Counted from the first letter of the stretch, positions 50,631 through 63,410 are shown. The stretch: 64,000 nt of DNA from Epiperipatus broadwayi (GCA_028023455.1 JAQFVV010000557.1:1-64000), one strand, 5' to 3'. Notes: generated by a model not told the origin, from the sequence alone. A program made the numbers and translations.

Positions 50631-50920
50631 TGATCACTAGATGGAGCTTTACCAATAGCTCCTAACAAGCTTTGTTTACATAAATGCCAAAAGAGATAGA
50701 ATTCAAAATCTCTATCGTTGTCACCCACCTCCAGACCAGCTGGTTTCGAGCTTATTGGCTCATATCAGTAAAGGGTTGGGAGACTAGAAACTAGATATAG
50801 TTTCTAGTCTCCCAACCTTTCACTGACATGAGCCGATAGAGATTTTGAATTCTATTTTTTTCGGCATTTATGTAAACAAAGCTTGTTAGGAGCTATTGAT
50901 AAAGCTCCATCTAGTTATCA
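50631..50920. mobile_element. Fold-back element with hammerhead-like motif, family C
   Basis: TGATCACTAGATGGAGC is answered by GCTCCATCTAGTTATCA. The arms also pair through CTCCTAACAAGC, TTTACATAAATGCC, AGAATTCAAAATCTCTAT and a central TTTCTAGTCTCCCAACC / GGTTGGGAGACTAGAAA. The left arm has a hammerhead-like fold on minus; the right arm keeps only CTGACATGAGCC. The 3' flank ATGCAAGCTT..AACTTGTTTTGATTAT resembles that of families B and E. Confidence 0.8.
50728..50774 (-). ncRNA. Hammerhead-like RNA, variant core
   Basis: Minus strand: stem I CCTTTA with TGGAGG (two G-U pairs), core CTGATAT, stem II GAGC/GCTC around CAATAA, GAA, stem III ACCA/TGGT around GC, and cleavage base C. Only G8 and A9 of the core (here A, U) depart from consensus. 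G8 takes part in catalysis in known hammerheads, so this form should be inactive unless the core is rearranged. Confidence 0.5.
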
Positions 50921-51900
50921 TAAAATGCAAGCTTAAAGGCAAGTTACGAAATTTATAACTTGTTTTGATTATCATATACGTGTGTGTGTAATATTGTCAC
51001 ATTACTGGCCAAAGAAGATTATGGAAAGAGTATGAGGAGGGACTGCTATGACTGTTTGTGAAATGTGGAAATAAAAGTACACACACAAGGAGAAATAAGA
51101 CAGTAAAAGTATGTAGAGTAGTAAAATAAAGGATCTTTCAAGAGAGAAGAATCTAGAAATACAATTTGCATGGTCTAATTCTAGGATTTAATAAGAAAAC
51201 GATATTAACATTTCAACAATGAGAGTCTTATAGATTTGCATTGTGGTGCTTTGGGGACAGTATTGGTAAATTTGGTGTAAAGGATAAAGTGAATCAAAAC
51301 TAATTTATAGATATTTGCTGTACATATTTAAATGTTTGTTTAATAAAGTTTATTATTTAAAATAAAATAAAAAATTGGCACATTTTAGTATTTATTTTAA
51401 TTTGGATTCACTGCTTCAGATATCGGACTAGCCCTGAATATATCAATTCACTCTCAAATGACTAATCAAAATCAAATTAAAAATTCATCACTGGTAGTTT
51501 TACTACTAAAACAGACTTCTCGAGTCCTTTGGCGGGTCAAACCCGGGAAATAAATTTTTAATTTGATTTTGGCTGGTTATTTAAAATTGAGAATTGCTGT
51601 ACTTGGTTTAATATATATAAGGAAAGAAATAAACATATATTTCTTACACATTTGTGTACTAATTTCTTAACCTGGAAATCATAGAAGAATTTTTTTTACC
51701 TTTAAAAATTATTGATTATCTGCTGAATTTTGTTTGCCTCAGGATATGTACATTTAGCTAGGAAGTAATCCATTTTCTGATGATAAATGCAGTAATATCT
51801 AAGAAAGAATATCAATTTTATACCATTTGCTAAAAAGGTATTATATTTTATCACTCGATTATTTACATTAACAATTATTATGTGAAGATGTGCCTGGTTA
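50921..51900. other. AT-rich stretch with one small fold-back
   Basis: At about 51,440-51,600 AATCAAAATCAAATTAAAAA is answered by TTTTTAATTTGATTTTGG, enclosing AGACTTCTCGAGTCC. The loop shares AGACTTCTC with the Penelope palindrome at 17.1 kb. No gene seen. Confidence 0.4.
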
Positions 51901-51904
51901 CATA

Positions 51905-52160
51905 TATATATATATGGGAGATGCTAATCTGGACCAACTGATATATATATATATGGGAGATGCTAATCTAGACCAACTGATGAGTGCTGTTTTAGCATGA
52001 AATATGTATATTGGTGATTATTTATCTTTTCTACATGAGTGTGGGCATGTGTTTCAGTTGTATGAGATAGTGTGGATAGTTGAAGGATGCTTGAAAATCT
52101 GAGTTCAAATCTCCTGTACTTACAATTAAGCTCACAGGTTTGTGAAGAGTGCCTGATTTT
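51905..52160 (+). mobile_element. Hammerhead-bearing repeat, family D, copy 1
   Basis: It starts GGGAGATGCTAATCT, then the ribozyme, then TTATCTTTTCTACATG, GTTTCAG, ATGAGATAGTGTGGATAG and a B-box-like GAGTTCAAATCTCC. A truncated start (to CTGAT) precedes it and is joined through TA repeats, as if multimeric. The second copy lies 480 bp downstream in the same orientation. It is non-coding. Confidence 0.72.
51972..52015 (+). ncRNA. Hammerhead ribozyme, type I
   Basis: Stem I ACCAA (51,972-51,976) with TTGGT (52,011-52,015). Core CTGATGA is exactly consensus. Stem II GTGCT with AGCAT (first pair G-U) around GTTTT. GAA is at 51,999-52,001. Stem III ATA/TAT is closed by TG, and A52,010 is the cleavage base (UA is permitted by the NUH rule). 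Stem III is short, as in retroelement hammerheads. Confidence 0.85.
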
Positions 52161-52419
52161 CAAATATTTACACATCAAGCTTGTATCCTGTCCATTCCTC
52201 TTCTATGTATTTAAATGGATATGGTCCTATACATGAGGGGTCAGAGTGACTTCAGGTCAACATGGGCATTGCAATAATATTAGCATCAGCATGGGATTTG
52301 AGTTTTCATCATCAGATTTTCAATGATATGGATGGCTGAAAAGTTGGAGGTTGGAGTGGATTGAAGCCTGTCCATTAAAGTATAAAGATTTGCTATCTTA
52401 ATATACACTGAGCACTGAT

Positions 52420-52645
52420 TATATATATATGTGTGGGAGATGATAATCTGGACCAACTGATGAGTGCTGGTTTAGCATGAAATATGTATATTGGTGATTA
52501 TTTATCTTTTCTACATGTGTGTGGTCATGTGTTTCAGTTTTATGAGATAGTGTGGATAGTTGAAGGGTGCTTAAAAATCTGAGTTCAAATCCCCTATACT
52601 TACAATTAAGTTCTGAGGTTTGTGAAGAGTGCCTGGTTTTCAAAT
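52420..52645 (+). mobile_element. Hammerhead-bearing repeat, family D, copy 2
   Basis: Aligns with 51,945-52,160 with few substitutions, including the B-box-like GAGTTCAAATCCCC and TTTGTGAAGAGTGCCTG. It begins after a short TA tract. Confidence 0.72.
52452..52495 (+). ncRNA. Hammerhead ribozyme, type I, second copy
   Basis: All core bases and the three stems are as in the copy 480 bp upstream; only a stem II loop base differs (GGTTT). Two intact cores in direct order resemble tandem ribozyme arrangements of retrozymes. Confidence 0.85.
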
Positions 52646-52827
52646 ATTTATATATTATCTATATCTTTAGATATTGCAGTTTTTTTTTCCGTTGCCAAGA
52701 AATTTATTATGAACAAGTAGCTTGTAGACTGACATCCCTACAAGTCTTTACTTTGAGTTTTTACGTATTATTTTTTTATTGTTTTCTATTTCTTGTCAAT
52801 TTTTAATTTACCCATTTAAAGTTCCAG

Positions 52828-52882
52828 ATGGGTGCCTTTGTTTGTGGGGATGTTGAAATACTTTACTGACTATTTCAGTAAG
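52828..52882 (+). CDS. Weak candidate exon
   Basis: A pyrimidine-rich stretch and TTCCAG precede; the donor is AAG|GTATAA. After one base the frame reads WVPLFVGMLKYFTDYFSK, hydrophobic like a membrane segment. It is not in phase with the exon at 49,971. The call rests on borders and an open frame only. Confidence 0.22.
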
Positions 52883-53161
52883 GTATAATGCTTTAGACAA
52901 TCGTTACGAGGTAATATTTGGTTTTAACTATAAATTCTGTTGATTTTCAGTAAACTTCATTCTTATACATTGGCATGAAATTTCTAACATTATTTCATTT
53001 CAATTAATACATGATAAAATTTATAAACTATATCAAATTACTGCAAAAATTTTGACTTCTTCTAAAATCTTTTCCTAAAATAAATTGAGAAATAAATTTT
53101 TATCAACCCATCCCTCCACTCCCACCCACTCCAATTTTGAAAATAAAATTAATGTAAATTG

Positions 53162-53352
53162 TGAGGAGTGCCAGAGCATGAAACCATGGTCAGAGGTTTG
53201 GGGGGGGGGGGGTCCTGACAGAGATATTTTAAATGCTTTCTCTAGCTAAGCATTTATCACAAAGCTTGTTAAGGAATTGGCAATCCTCATTGTTTATAAC
53301 TTACAAGCTTAAGAGAATATGGTCATGTGATCTATGACTCTTATTTTGACTA
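53162..53352 (+). mobile_element. Hammerhead-bearing repeat, family A, copy 2
   Basis: Matches 2506-2702. The 5' strand of stem I and C3 are missing (GTGAGGAGTGCCAGAGCATGAAACC... at the start), so self-cleavage is not possible. The stem II first pair is G-U here. GTTTGGGG of copy 1 has become a run of 13 G (53,200-53,212). Confidence 0.7.
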
Positions 53353-53354
53353 CT

Positions 53355-54150
53355 AATATATTTGTTACTTCTAAATTATAATCAAATTTTTCTGACAAAA
53401 AAAAAATAATAAAATTGAGAAAAAAAAATAATGTGAAATATTTTTATGTATTAACTTGTTTAATTTGTTTACTTTTTTGTTTCTATTATATTTTAAATAA
53501 GCTTTATTTGATAACTTTACAGCTAATGAACGACTATGTTTTACAAAGTCTATTAGAGATAGCAATATTTTTGCTTGAAGAAACAGTTAAATAATTTAAT
53601 CCAGATGTACTTAATAGAAAAAGTTTGCTTCTTTGAAATAGAGAAAAGTAATTTGTTTAAAATCATGAACTAAATCTTTTGTGAATTTCTTGTAATTAAA
53701 ATCAATGAAAGAAATATCAATTTTTAGATAAAAGGTTCAATAATTAATATATAGATGCACTTTAAATAACGATATACAAGGACAATATTTCTTAAACTAA
53801 GTTTAAACTTTGTTAAAAATATAATTTTAGATTTTAATAAAACTAAAAATTAAAATTAGTTTTGACATGCATTGGTTACCCTAAATAAGTTAGTTATTAT
53901 GAAAAAATAAAAATTGTAAATATTATTCTTGAACCTTATACTGAAAAGGAAACAATATTTATTATAAGCTATATTTTTGTACGTTTTATATATGTCACAT
54001 ACTTTAAATTCCTTTGCCTTGAAGACAGATTGAGGTAATTAGTAATAATCAAATAACAATCACTCAACCTAAGGGATGATTTGCCAATATTTTAACAAAC
54101 ATCCTTCTATTTAGAGCTATATTTAAGAGTCTATGGATTTTTTTATCAAA
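53355..54150. other. AT-rich stretch
   Basis: Nothing recognised. Confidence 0.5.
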
Positions 54151-54169
54151 ATAAGGTAGAATCCCTATC

Positions 54170-54530
54170 TACACTTCACTTTTATAGACACAGAAGACAG
54201 TACAAGAACGTTGATGAACAACTTTGCCATAAAGATTCAGAAACTCAATATCTTTTCTTTGAATGTGATGGCTTAAAGACCATATGCAAAGCAATGCCAA
54301 AACTTTTTAATAACTCCAAATACAATATTAATACTCTATTCCAGACATTCAAACAAGGAATTTATGTAAACATTCATGTTATAGCTCTCTGGTGCACCAG
54401 ATGTAAATTCATGTATGACTGCAATCCCAGAAGACCCCCCCCTTCATCTTCTGGAATGAACTGGAAACTGTTAAGAAACAAGATAAAAATCTATCAACCC
54501 ACACAATGTTTGAAGACACTTGATCTCTAA
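54170..54530 (+). pseudogene. LINE-type C-terminal remnant, other family (tentative)
   Basis: One plus frame reads RHRRQYKNVDEQLCHKD and SETQYLFFECDGLKTI, then continues to LKTLDL and a stop at about 54,530. A Cys, then ET..YLFFEC, is like the zinc-binding tail after the RT in several LINE families (C..ETxxHLFxxC). No RT precedes it. It is unlike the RTE-like element in this window. Confidence 0.5.
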
Positions 54531-55239
<709 letters not shown>

Positions 55240-55524
55240 CTATTATTTTTTACTTACTATTATGCACAAACCAAAATTGGCATATGTAGACATATCATGA
55301 ATACCAAAAAATAAGTATTTTTTTAAATTTATAAGTGAAAAAAAGAGTAATAGAAATATTTAAAAATTATAACTGGATTAATAATCTACGTGAAAGGACC
55401 GAAATTTAAAAAAAAAAAACTGTTTATTCTTAAGATTAAAAATTATTTACATATGAGGGAAAATTTAAAAAATATTGATAGGTTATATATTTCTCAAAAT
55501 TCTACTTTTCCAAATATATATATA

Positions 55525-55729
55525 GGGTATATGAGCACAGACTTTCACATGATCCACCACTCTCCACTCTATCTCATAACACTGATACACTTGAACACAT
55601 ATATGTTGAAAAGATAAATAATCACCAGTATACATATTCCATGCTAAACCAGCAATCATCAGTGATCCAGATTATGATCTCTACACGTATATGCAATAAG
55701 TGCTCAGATAAGTCTGTGCCCATATACCC
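55525..55729. mobile_element. TIR element with a decayed hammerhead (family D related)
   Basis: The ends GGGTATATGAGCACAGAC and GTCTGTGCCCATATACCC are inverted with one mismatch; both sides continue in TATA-rich flanks. Internally, on minus, a family D sequence is present: TTATCTTTTCAACAT, TATCAG and ATGAGATAGAGTGGAGAG. No transposase. A deletion derivative lies at 63,918-63,984. Confidence 0.75.
55624..55668 (-). ncRNA. Degenerate hammerhead, family D
   Basis: Minus: CTGATGA core, stem II TGCT/AGCA around GGTTT, then GGAA where GAA is needed, ATATGTATA and CTGGT. The GAA motif is changed and stem I no longer pairs (ATCA against CTGG). Confidence 0.55.
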
Positions 55730-56022
55730 TGTATATTACATATATTGATACAGTATATAATAAACCTGTATTTCAGTTAATATTTCAATATATTATTTGT
55801 GTTAAAAGTTACTAAAATAGTATATACGCAAATTAGATGGTGCGTTGTTGATAGATGGGTCTTAAATAATAATCCAATAACGAGTTGTTTACATAAACAG
55901 AATTTTGCTTAGCAAATGAGAAAAAACATATATAAAATATAAAATTTGGAGAAATATAATATCCAAGTTTTTGTAAACCTCATTTGTATGTCTCATCCTT
56001 ATGAACATCTCTTGGCTTATAT

Positions 56023-56545
56023 AAGTGTTCTTCAAACCTTGGTCCGCGGCTCGGTGCCGGGCCGCGGAACTTTTCTGCAGGTCCGTGTGCTAGACGGGCA
56101 GTAAAAAGTTTGTAATAATAAATAATAAGAGTTTAAACTTTTAATTAATATAGCCAATTTTTATTTATTTTTTCATCTCATTTTTACCCAATTAAAAAAA
56201 AAAGAAAACAGAACGAAAACAAAATCTAATCAATCGTTCATAAATTAAATTGTTTTTCTAGTTATCACAGATGTTTATGGGGTGGGGGGGGGGTAGAATT
56301 AAATTTTTTATTACTTTTCTAAAAAAAAATTTTTTTTAAAAGTTTTTTATTATATAAACTCCATATATATATAACTTTATCTTATATATTTAACATAGTT
56401 GTTTTGATCAGTTATAACAATCTTTAAGAAAATTTATCTATAGACTTCTGCCGGTCTGCGAAATCTTATCGTTATTTTTGCTGGTCCGCGGAATCTTATC
56501 CTTATTTTTACCGGTCCGCAGGTGTGAAAAGGTTGAAGACCACTG
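56023..56545. mobile_element. hAT-type MITE
   Basis: The right end, read inward on minus, is CAGTGGTCTTCAACCTTTTC; the left end is AAGTGTTCTTCAAACCTT, so the inverted ends agree at most positions. An 8-bp direct repeat GCTTATAT (56,015-56,022 and 56,546-56,553) is the hAT hallmark. Subterminal repeats around CCGGTC(T/C)GC and TCTTATC(G/C)TTATTTTT (56,450-56,525) are candidate transposase-binding sites. The interior is non-coding and has a G-run near 56,284. It is non-autonomous. Confidence 0.85.
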
Positions 56546-56559
56546 GCTTATATTGTCAT

Positions 56560-57335
56560 GTTTATTTTGTTTGTTTGTTTAAAAAACTATTTATATACTG
56601 CATTACCGTCAATCGTGAATGAACATCCCTCTTGCAAAAAAAAATTCTCCTTAACTAGAATATCACCGAACTGATTATTTATAAATTAAAATCTACATTT
56701 TTTATTACTTTTATTTCTTTAATTGTGTGTGTTCGTTTTTATATTCAAAGTTAAAAAATGAATTGTACTTTAAAATAATATTTAAAAAATTTAGAATTGC
56801 TATTTATAACACTTCCTTTATATTGACTACATTTTTTATTGGAAAATATTGTTTTTTTGTTTGATTGATTATTTTATTTTAATATATCTAATTATCAATT
56901 TCTTTATGTAATTGCAGCTTGTATATTTTTTTATAAAACTATACTGATAGAATTTATCAAATTACATTTATTTTACTTAATATTTACATTGGTAAATATT
57001 AAAATCATTTTTATTTGTTCAGTATTTATTATATTTGTGCGTAAATTTGTGTATTTAATGTTGGAAAACAAAATATGTTCTTTGTCTTAGCTCTTTAAAT
57101 TTCAATGTTTTAAAAACTCACCCTTCTATTTGTAATTATATTTTGTAAACCCTGGTTTTAATTTACATATCGTATTGATTCTAAATAACAAATTTAAAAT
57201 CTATTGTGATTTTGAATAACTATTATCGAGTGAAATTTTTTTATATTCTTTAAAATGAACTTCTTATTTCGATTGTTATTTATGTGCGTATATATATGTA
57301 TAAACAAAATATACATTTTTACAATATTTATTTGT
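56560..57335. other. AT-rich stretch
   Basis: Nothing recognised. Confidence 0.5.
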
Positions 57336-57338
57336 ATT

Positions 57339-57341
57339 GTA

Positions 57342-57377
<36 letters not shown>

Positions 57378-57795
57378 CATCCATCCATCTATCCATCTAT
57401 CCATCTATCTATCTATCCATCTATCCATCCATCTATCTATCTATCCATCTATCTAGCTATCTCTCTATCTATCTATCTATCTATCTCTCCATCCATCCAT
57501 CCATCCATCCATCTATCCATCCATCCATCTATCTATCTATCCATCCATCTATCCATCTATCCATCTATCTATCTCTCTCTCTATCTATCTATCTATCTAT
57601 CTATCTCTATCTATCTATCTATCCATCTATCCATCCATCCATCCATCTATCCATCTATCTATCCATCTCCATCTATCTATCCATCTATCTATCCATCTAT
57701 CTATCTATCTCTCTATCTATATCTCTATCTCTCTATCTCTCTATCTCTCTATCTATCTCTCTATCTCTCTATATATCTATCTATCTACCTATCCC

Positions 57796-57866
<71 letters not shown>
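57339..57866. repeat. (ATCT)n/(ATCC)n tetranucleotide array, ~530 bp
   Basis: ATCT units mixed with ATCC and CTCT units, ending in a pure ATCT run of about 65 bp. Because the period is not three, all frames stay open and give artefactual Tyr-Leu-Ser-Ile and His-Pro-Ser-Ile repeats. Not a gene. Confidence 0.97.
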
Positions 57867-57869
57867 GTA

Positions 57870-58600
57870 ATAAAATAAATTTATACTTATATAAGTAATC
57901 AATTAATTAGCATTGAGAATGGTTGGCTATCTATTATTTTTCTAATCGTTAACATTTGAGAAAAAAAATCAATTTCTGTATATCATGTGTTTTATATGTT
58001 GTGCAGAGATTGGTTGATTAGTCCATCCATTTGTAATAATTAGAAGTTTAGAAAATATAATAATATGTAGTATGTAAAATTTTAACAGAAGTTTCTATCA
58101 AAAACAAAATGAAATAGCAATGCCACAAATTTACCATGAAAATTAATGACAAATAGAAAATCCAGTATTTTAAAATATATTTTTAAATAAATATAATTAG
58201 TTATATGAATCATGCTTAATTTGATTGTTGCTTAGCAGATCATATAACCTTGAACTCCCAAGTAATTGATAAAGCTTCCATTCGAAAATTTTTAGCTTTG
58301 AAATTCATCCCAGCTTTAAATTGCATGCACCTATGATAAATTAAAATTAGAGAACAACGAAAACCAAATTTAGAATAATGAATTAGTATTAAAGTCGTTA
58401 CAAAGATTTTCTGGGTTTCTTTTAATTTAAAATATTTTTGTCAAAAACTTAAATAATTATTGATTTTTAATAAATACCTAATAATGGAAATAAGTAATTG
58501 AATTTAATTACTTATAATTATTTAATTTTAATATAGTTAAAATTTGATAGCTTTGAATCACTCTTGTTATTTAATGTCTATTGTTTAACCGACTGCTTAC
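57870..58600. other. AT-rich stretch
   Basis: Nothing recognised. Confidence 0.5.
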
Positions 58601-58607
58601 TTAGGAT

Positions 58608-58795
58608 AAGTATCATCATCATCATCATCATCATTATCATTTTTAAACATTATTGATTTACTGCAGGGTGAAAGTCACTCTGTATTCAATCCATCTTCTC
58701 AGACCTATATTCTCTCTTCTCCACATTACCTTAGCACACTTCTTTATTTCATCTAACTATTTCACATGTCATCTTGTTCTAGGTCTTTTAGGATG
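58608..58795 (-). mobile_element. LINE 3'-end fragment (copy 3)
   Basis: On minus it matches the last ~170 bp of the RTE-like LINE (AAGACCTAGAACAAGATGAC, GTGAAATAG.TAGATGAAAT, AAGTGTGCTAAGGTAATGTG, CACCCTGCAGTAAATCAATA) and ends in (GAT)n. It is more diverged than copies 1 and 2. Severe 5' truncation. Confidence 0.8.
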
Positions 58796-59094
58796 AATGT
58801 ACCTGCATTAAATAATCAAAAGTGAGAAAAATTAGTGTACTCATGACTTGAATATGAAAGCAATAAAAAAAAATTGGTCTAGTTCATCTGTCTCTTTTTT
58901 AAGAACACTGCTTAATATGTACATTTGTTAACATGTATTTCATTCTATTTCTACTTATGAACAAATTTTATCTAATAAATGTAAATAATATATATTGAGC
59001 ATATTAACTAAAAAAAAAAAATTAACTAAATATGATGATGCTGAATATTTGTTTACACAACTTAAAAAAACACATGTGTACTAACATTTTTTTA

Positions 59095-61775
59095 CGGCAT
59101 ATATACTGAAGCAGTCGGATCTAAGTTCGATCCTAGCTTCATGATCTTTCACATGTAGCCAACTTCAAACCCTTGTACTAACCTTGAATTTCTGATGCAA
59201 TGGGGCTTTATATGTTCAGTCCACGCTAGTTTCCTTAAAGAAAAACTATTATAAATGTGTGTTAAAATTAATTAGTTTGAGATTTAAATTAATCATTTCT
59301 ATTAATAAATTCATGATAGAATTATTCATGAATTTATATATATTATAACTGCGTGGATTGTGCATATATATTTATAAATATCTAAATGTACATATTCGTT
59401 CTAAAGTTTCATTGCATCTTCGGGAATGTTTTGTTTTACTTTAAATAATTTGTTCAAATTTTTAGCGATTAAAAGCTACATTCTTTCGATAAGCTTTCAG
59501 ATTGTCCCTTTCCAAAAACAATGGGTAAAGTTTTTATTAATTAGAAAAAAGATAAGTATTTAAAATGTAAGGACAGTCCTAATTAAAATCATTTTCTGAT
59601 TTTAAAAATTTATTTTCTAATTAGAAAATGAATTCAAGTTAATGAGTTTGAAAGCCTTATCGAAGGAATGTATCTGAAAACAACTAGTAAATTTTTGTAA
59701 GATTGATTTGGAAAGAAGCACTAGCCTGAAGGCATCAGATACAGATAAATAGCCCAGAAAATGTTTCCAAGTAGCTATTAGTCCTCATTAAGAGAAGCCA
59801 TATATATATTTCATTAGAGAAGAAGCCGCCTAGTTAAATTATGAAATTTCAATAGTGTCTTCATCATGGTGAGGAACTAAACTTCAGCAGTCTGATTACT
59901 AGGCCTGAAGTCCTCTGAAAATCTTTAATGTGGCTGCTAAATTAAACTTTTTCCACACCAATCGTACTGCCAAAATTGAAAGAATCAAAATGCTATTTAG
60001 ATAATTTTCAAAATGTGCGCATACGTTTCATCCAACTAGACTCTGCCCTGTGGAAACTCAGGAACCAGCAAAAGAAAAAATAGTAATATCTTTCCTTTTG
60101 AACCTGGTCAGTTCTGAACTTTAAGTTAAAACATCTTTTAAGCTATCTGTATAAAATTTTCCTTTTATTAATGCTATTTAAAATTATGTAGTAATTCTCT
60201 ATCTATCTCTAGTCTTTAAATTTAATATCTGTTAATTTTCCTTTCTTACGATGGCGGTTCATTTATTTAACCATATTATATATTTGCTAGATGATTATTA
60301 ATATCATTTATTTTTTATTATATGCCAATAATAACTTCAACTCGATAATAATTTCCTTCGTTGCATTTGCCATGTTAAATAATAATATATTTATTTTTAT
60401 AGTAATTCTTACTCACTAGAACTAATTTCATACAGTTCTATTAATTATCGAGTTGAATTGAAGGATTTATACAACTTTTGCTATTTTTATTAATGGCTAA
60501 TAATAAATTATTAGCTCAGTTTCTAACCTATGTCCCCGACCATTTTATCTACTTTACAAATATTTATTTATTCACAGTTATATTATAATGTTTCGCAAAA
60601 AGGTTGATAAAGGAATTAAATGAATATATTATAATTCAAATTTTATACTTTCTATTAATATTCAGGAAGGGCATGAGATTTAGGGCATAATTAATATAAT
60701 TTCTAATTGCATTAAATACTTTTTGATTAAAGCACATTTGACTTTAATTTAACTTGATCAGGTCATCACATAGAGCACTCTTTATATAAATTGGGTTTTA
60801 TTATTTAAATACAATGATTACCAAGTCATCATTTTCCTAACATTGCTGACATGAGCTATCTTCTGCTTCATAGGCTTGTCCTCGGTGATATTTTTATTAG
60901 TTTAATTATCTAGGAAGAAAGCACTTCCTCCACTTGCTCATTTTTTTATTATATTGGAACACCAAAGGTTCATGACTATGACCCGGCCTGGTTTCCCCTC
61001 ATACTTAAACCACCGACCAGCCATCATATTTCTCATGTTCATTGTTATAGCTCATAAGACATCAGTACCGTTTACTTCTCAGTTCCAATAAAGCCCCGCT
61101 ATCATGCTAGTAAATCGTGATGAATTGATTTTATTAAAGTCGAACCTTCATCTTCATTTATGATTAAGTTTCTTATTAAATATTAAAGTTGCACCCTAAA
61201 CATGTATCTTGCTCTTTGTGAATTAATTTACGAATGTGAAAATAAATCTCACACTCTTCCCTTTAGAATTTGAATCATAATTTCTGTCACAGCCAAATAC
61301 CTTTATCTACCTTTACTTCCTTGATGGGGGCATAGATATATATAATTCTCCATAGAATTGCGTAATAGTATTGGCATATAATAAGGACTGCCATTCTTAT
61401 TGTAATTATAAACTCCATTTAAAGACTAGAGATAATCTATATCATAATCTAAAAGTTGAACAAAATTATTATTATTATTAAACATTTTATTAACACATTT
61501 GGTTTTTAACTTTCTTTTTTATTCAATAATTATTTTTAATATTAATGCTCATTGTCTGTATTGTCAACCCAAACATATATATATATATGAGTTGACTTAG
61601 AAATATCATTAGTTAGTTTCTTGGCGCATAGTCATGTACCGTCGACTTATATCATCCATTGATTTGATCTGAGCTTGTGAGTTGGGTTTGAATTCAGTTT
61701 GGTCTGACTAAGTTTGAATCCGACTTTGGGTTGGGTCTTGTTATATTGTGTTGGCGTCTTTTGACTGGTACAATA
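59095..61775. repeat. ~2.7-kb dispersed repeat R3, copy 2
   Basis: Reverse complement of 13,312-16,455 throughout. It is shorter through several deletions, for example a block that in copy 1 spans about 13,490-13,545. CAACTCGATAAT and ATTATCGAGTTGAA recur near 60,340 and 60,445. The start GGATCTAAGTTCGATCCTAG has a B-box-like motif. Class unknown. Confidence 0.75.
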
Positions 61776-61789
61776 CAATGAATTTTATT

Positions 61790-63400
61790 TTTAAAATTAC
61801 ATGCATTTTGAACTTATGCTTTTAATGAAATTTGTCAAAAATATAAATAATTTTGAGAATAATTTTATTCATTAAAAAGAGAAGTAAAGGAAAAATGAAA
61901 AAAATGAAAATTAAAAATCATAATTATGTAAAAAAAATATTTACTGGTTTAAGTAAAATGCTCTTAATGCTTCCAGAATGAGATGTCCTATAATACTTGC
62001 TACTACTAATGCATTTAAAAATTACTGCCATGATTAAAAGCAGTTTATGAATTAAATTCATAGTTATATTAAATTATGTCAAAATTTGTCACTGCCATGA
62101 TTAAAAGCAGTTTATGAATTAAATTCATAGTTATATTAAATTATGTCAAAATTTGTCATTGTGATGTGACTATAATTCCAAGATTTTATAATATCTATAT
62201 AGTATTTTGTTCCGAGCCCTAAATAAATTGTGTATAAATACTTGCTGTCTTGTATTTAGTAAATTGACAAAGATAAATTAATTAGAAGTTAGTCAAAAAT
62301 ACAATTCATGCTATTTTGAAGAATATATATATTCAAAAAATACTGTAGTAATTAGTATAAACAGGTTTTTTTCAGCAATGTTTTATTGGGCTTTCTGGAT
62401 GTAACATATATATATATAGCGAATGTTTACATATTGACATCTAGTTTTTGTAACATGTCTTTATAACATTCACAATAATATATGCATAAATATTACACTG
62501 AAGAAGCAATAAAACATTGTGAAAAAAACTTTTTCTCTTTTAAATACTACCGTGTTTGTTATAGTATTTTGTTTTCCGTTTTATTTATTAAATTAAATGC
62601 AATTTATATATCATGATATATATTTATTTTCATTGGTGTGGAGAAAAAATATTTTGTGTTTAATCTTTAATTTTTTTATTGTATATACTTAATGATAAAT
62701 AAAAATATTTTATTTATTGCTTTTTACTTCTTTTCTTATAATATTTTATTATATGACAAATATTTTATTTTAAAATATTTAATTTCTTTTAAATTATATT
62801 TGTTTGTTTTTTCACAGCTGTAATTATTCACAAATGTATGAGTGATATGTTTTGTTGACAAATATTAACAAACAATATTATAAATGCATTGTATTATAAA
62901 CATTAAGTATAATTAAGAAATTAAGAAAAATATATTTATAAATAAAGTAATCGAATATTTTAAAAAAACAAGAAAAAAGGTTGACTTGTTTTTTCAATAA
63001 ACTAATTTACAAAAACTATTTTATAAATAAATATTTAATTACAAAAAAAAAAAAATTGCTTTTTCTTTGCCTAATCTCACTACAAACGTCTGTTGTAAAT
63101 TATGTAATCAAAATGTGAAAAATGTTAGTCAACAATTGCTATAATGTAAACACTTATAAAAAGAATTAAACTTCAAGAACTCACATCTTTGAGGCTAATC
63201 ACTTTTTATACATATATTAGTGATTATTACTAATTATTTATGAAGCTACACGTTATAATAATATTCTTAGCCCAAGATCAATTTTAAACCCAGTAAAATT
63301 CAATATATGTGGTGGAGGCGGTGTATTTTTTAAATAAACATAAATACATAGCATTAATTCAACTTCTTTTTTTCATTTTTCATATGTACTGTCATTTTAG
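61790..63400. other. AT-rich stretch with a 67-bp tandem duplication
   Basis: ACTGCCATGATTAAAAGCAG and the rest of a 67-bp unit occur twice (62,024-62,157), apparently identical. No gene or other element recognised. Confidence 0.6.
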
Positions 63401-63410
63401 ATATATCTTT

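Noticed and set aside
57255-57898. Two overlapping open frames of about 205 codons of Tyr/Leu/Ser/Ile and His/Pro repeats
   Set aside because: They are the translation of a tetranucleotide microsatellite; every frame stays open for the same reason.
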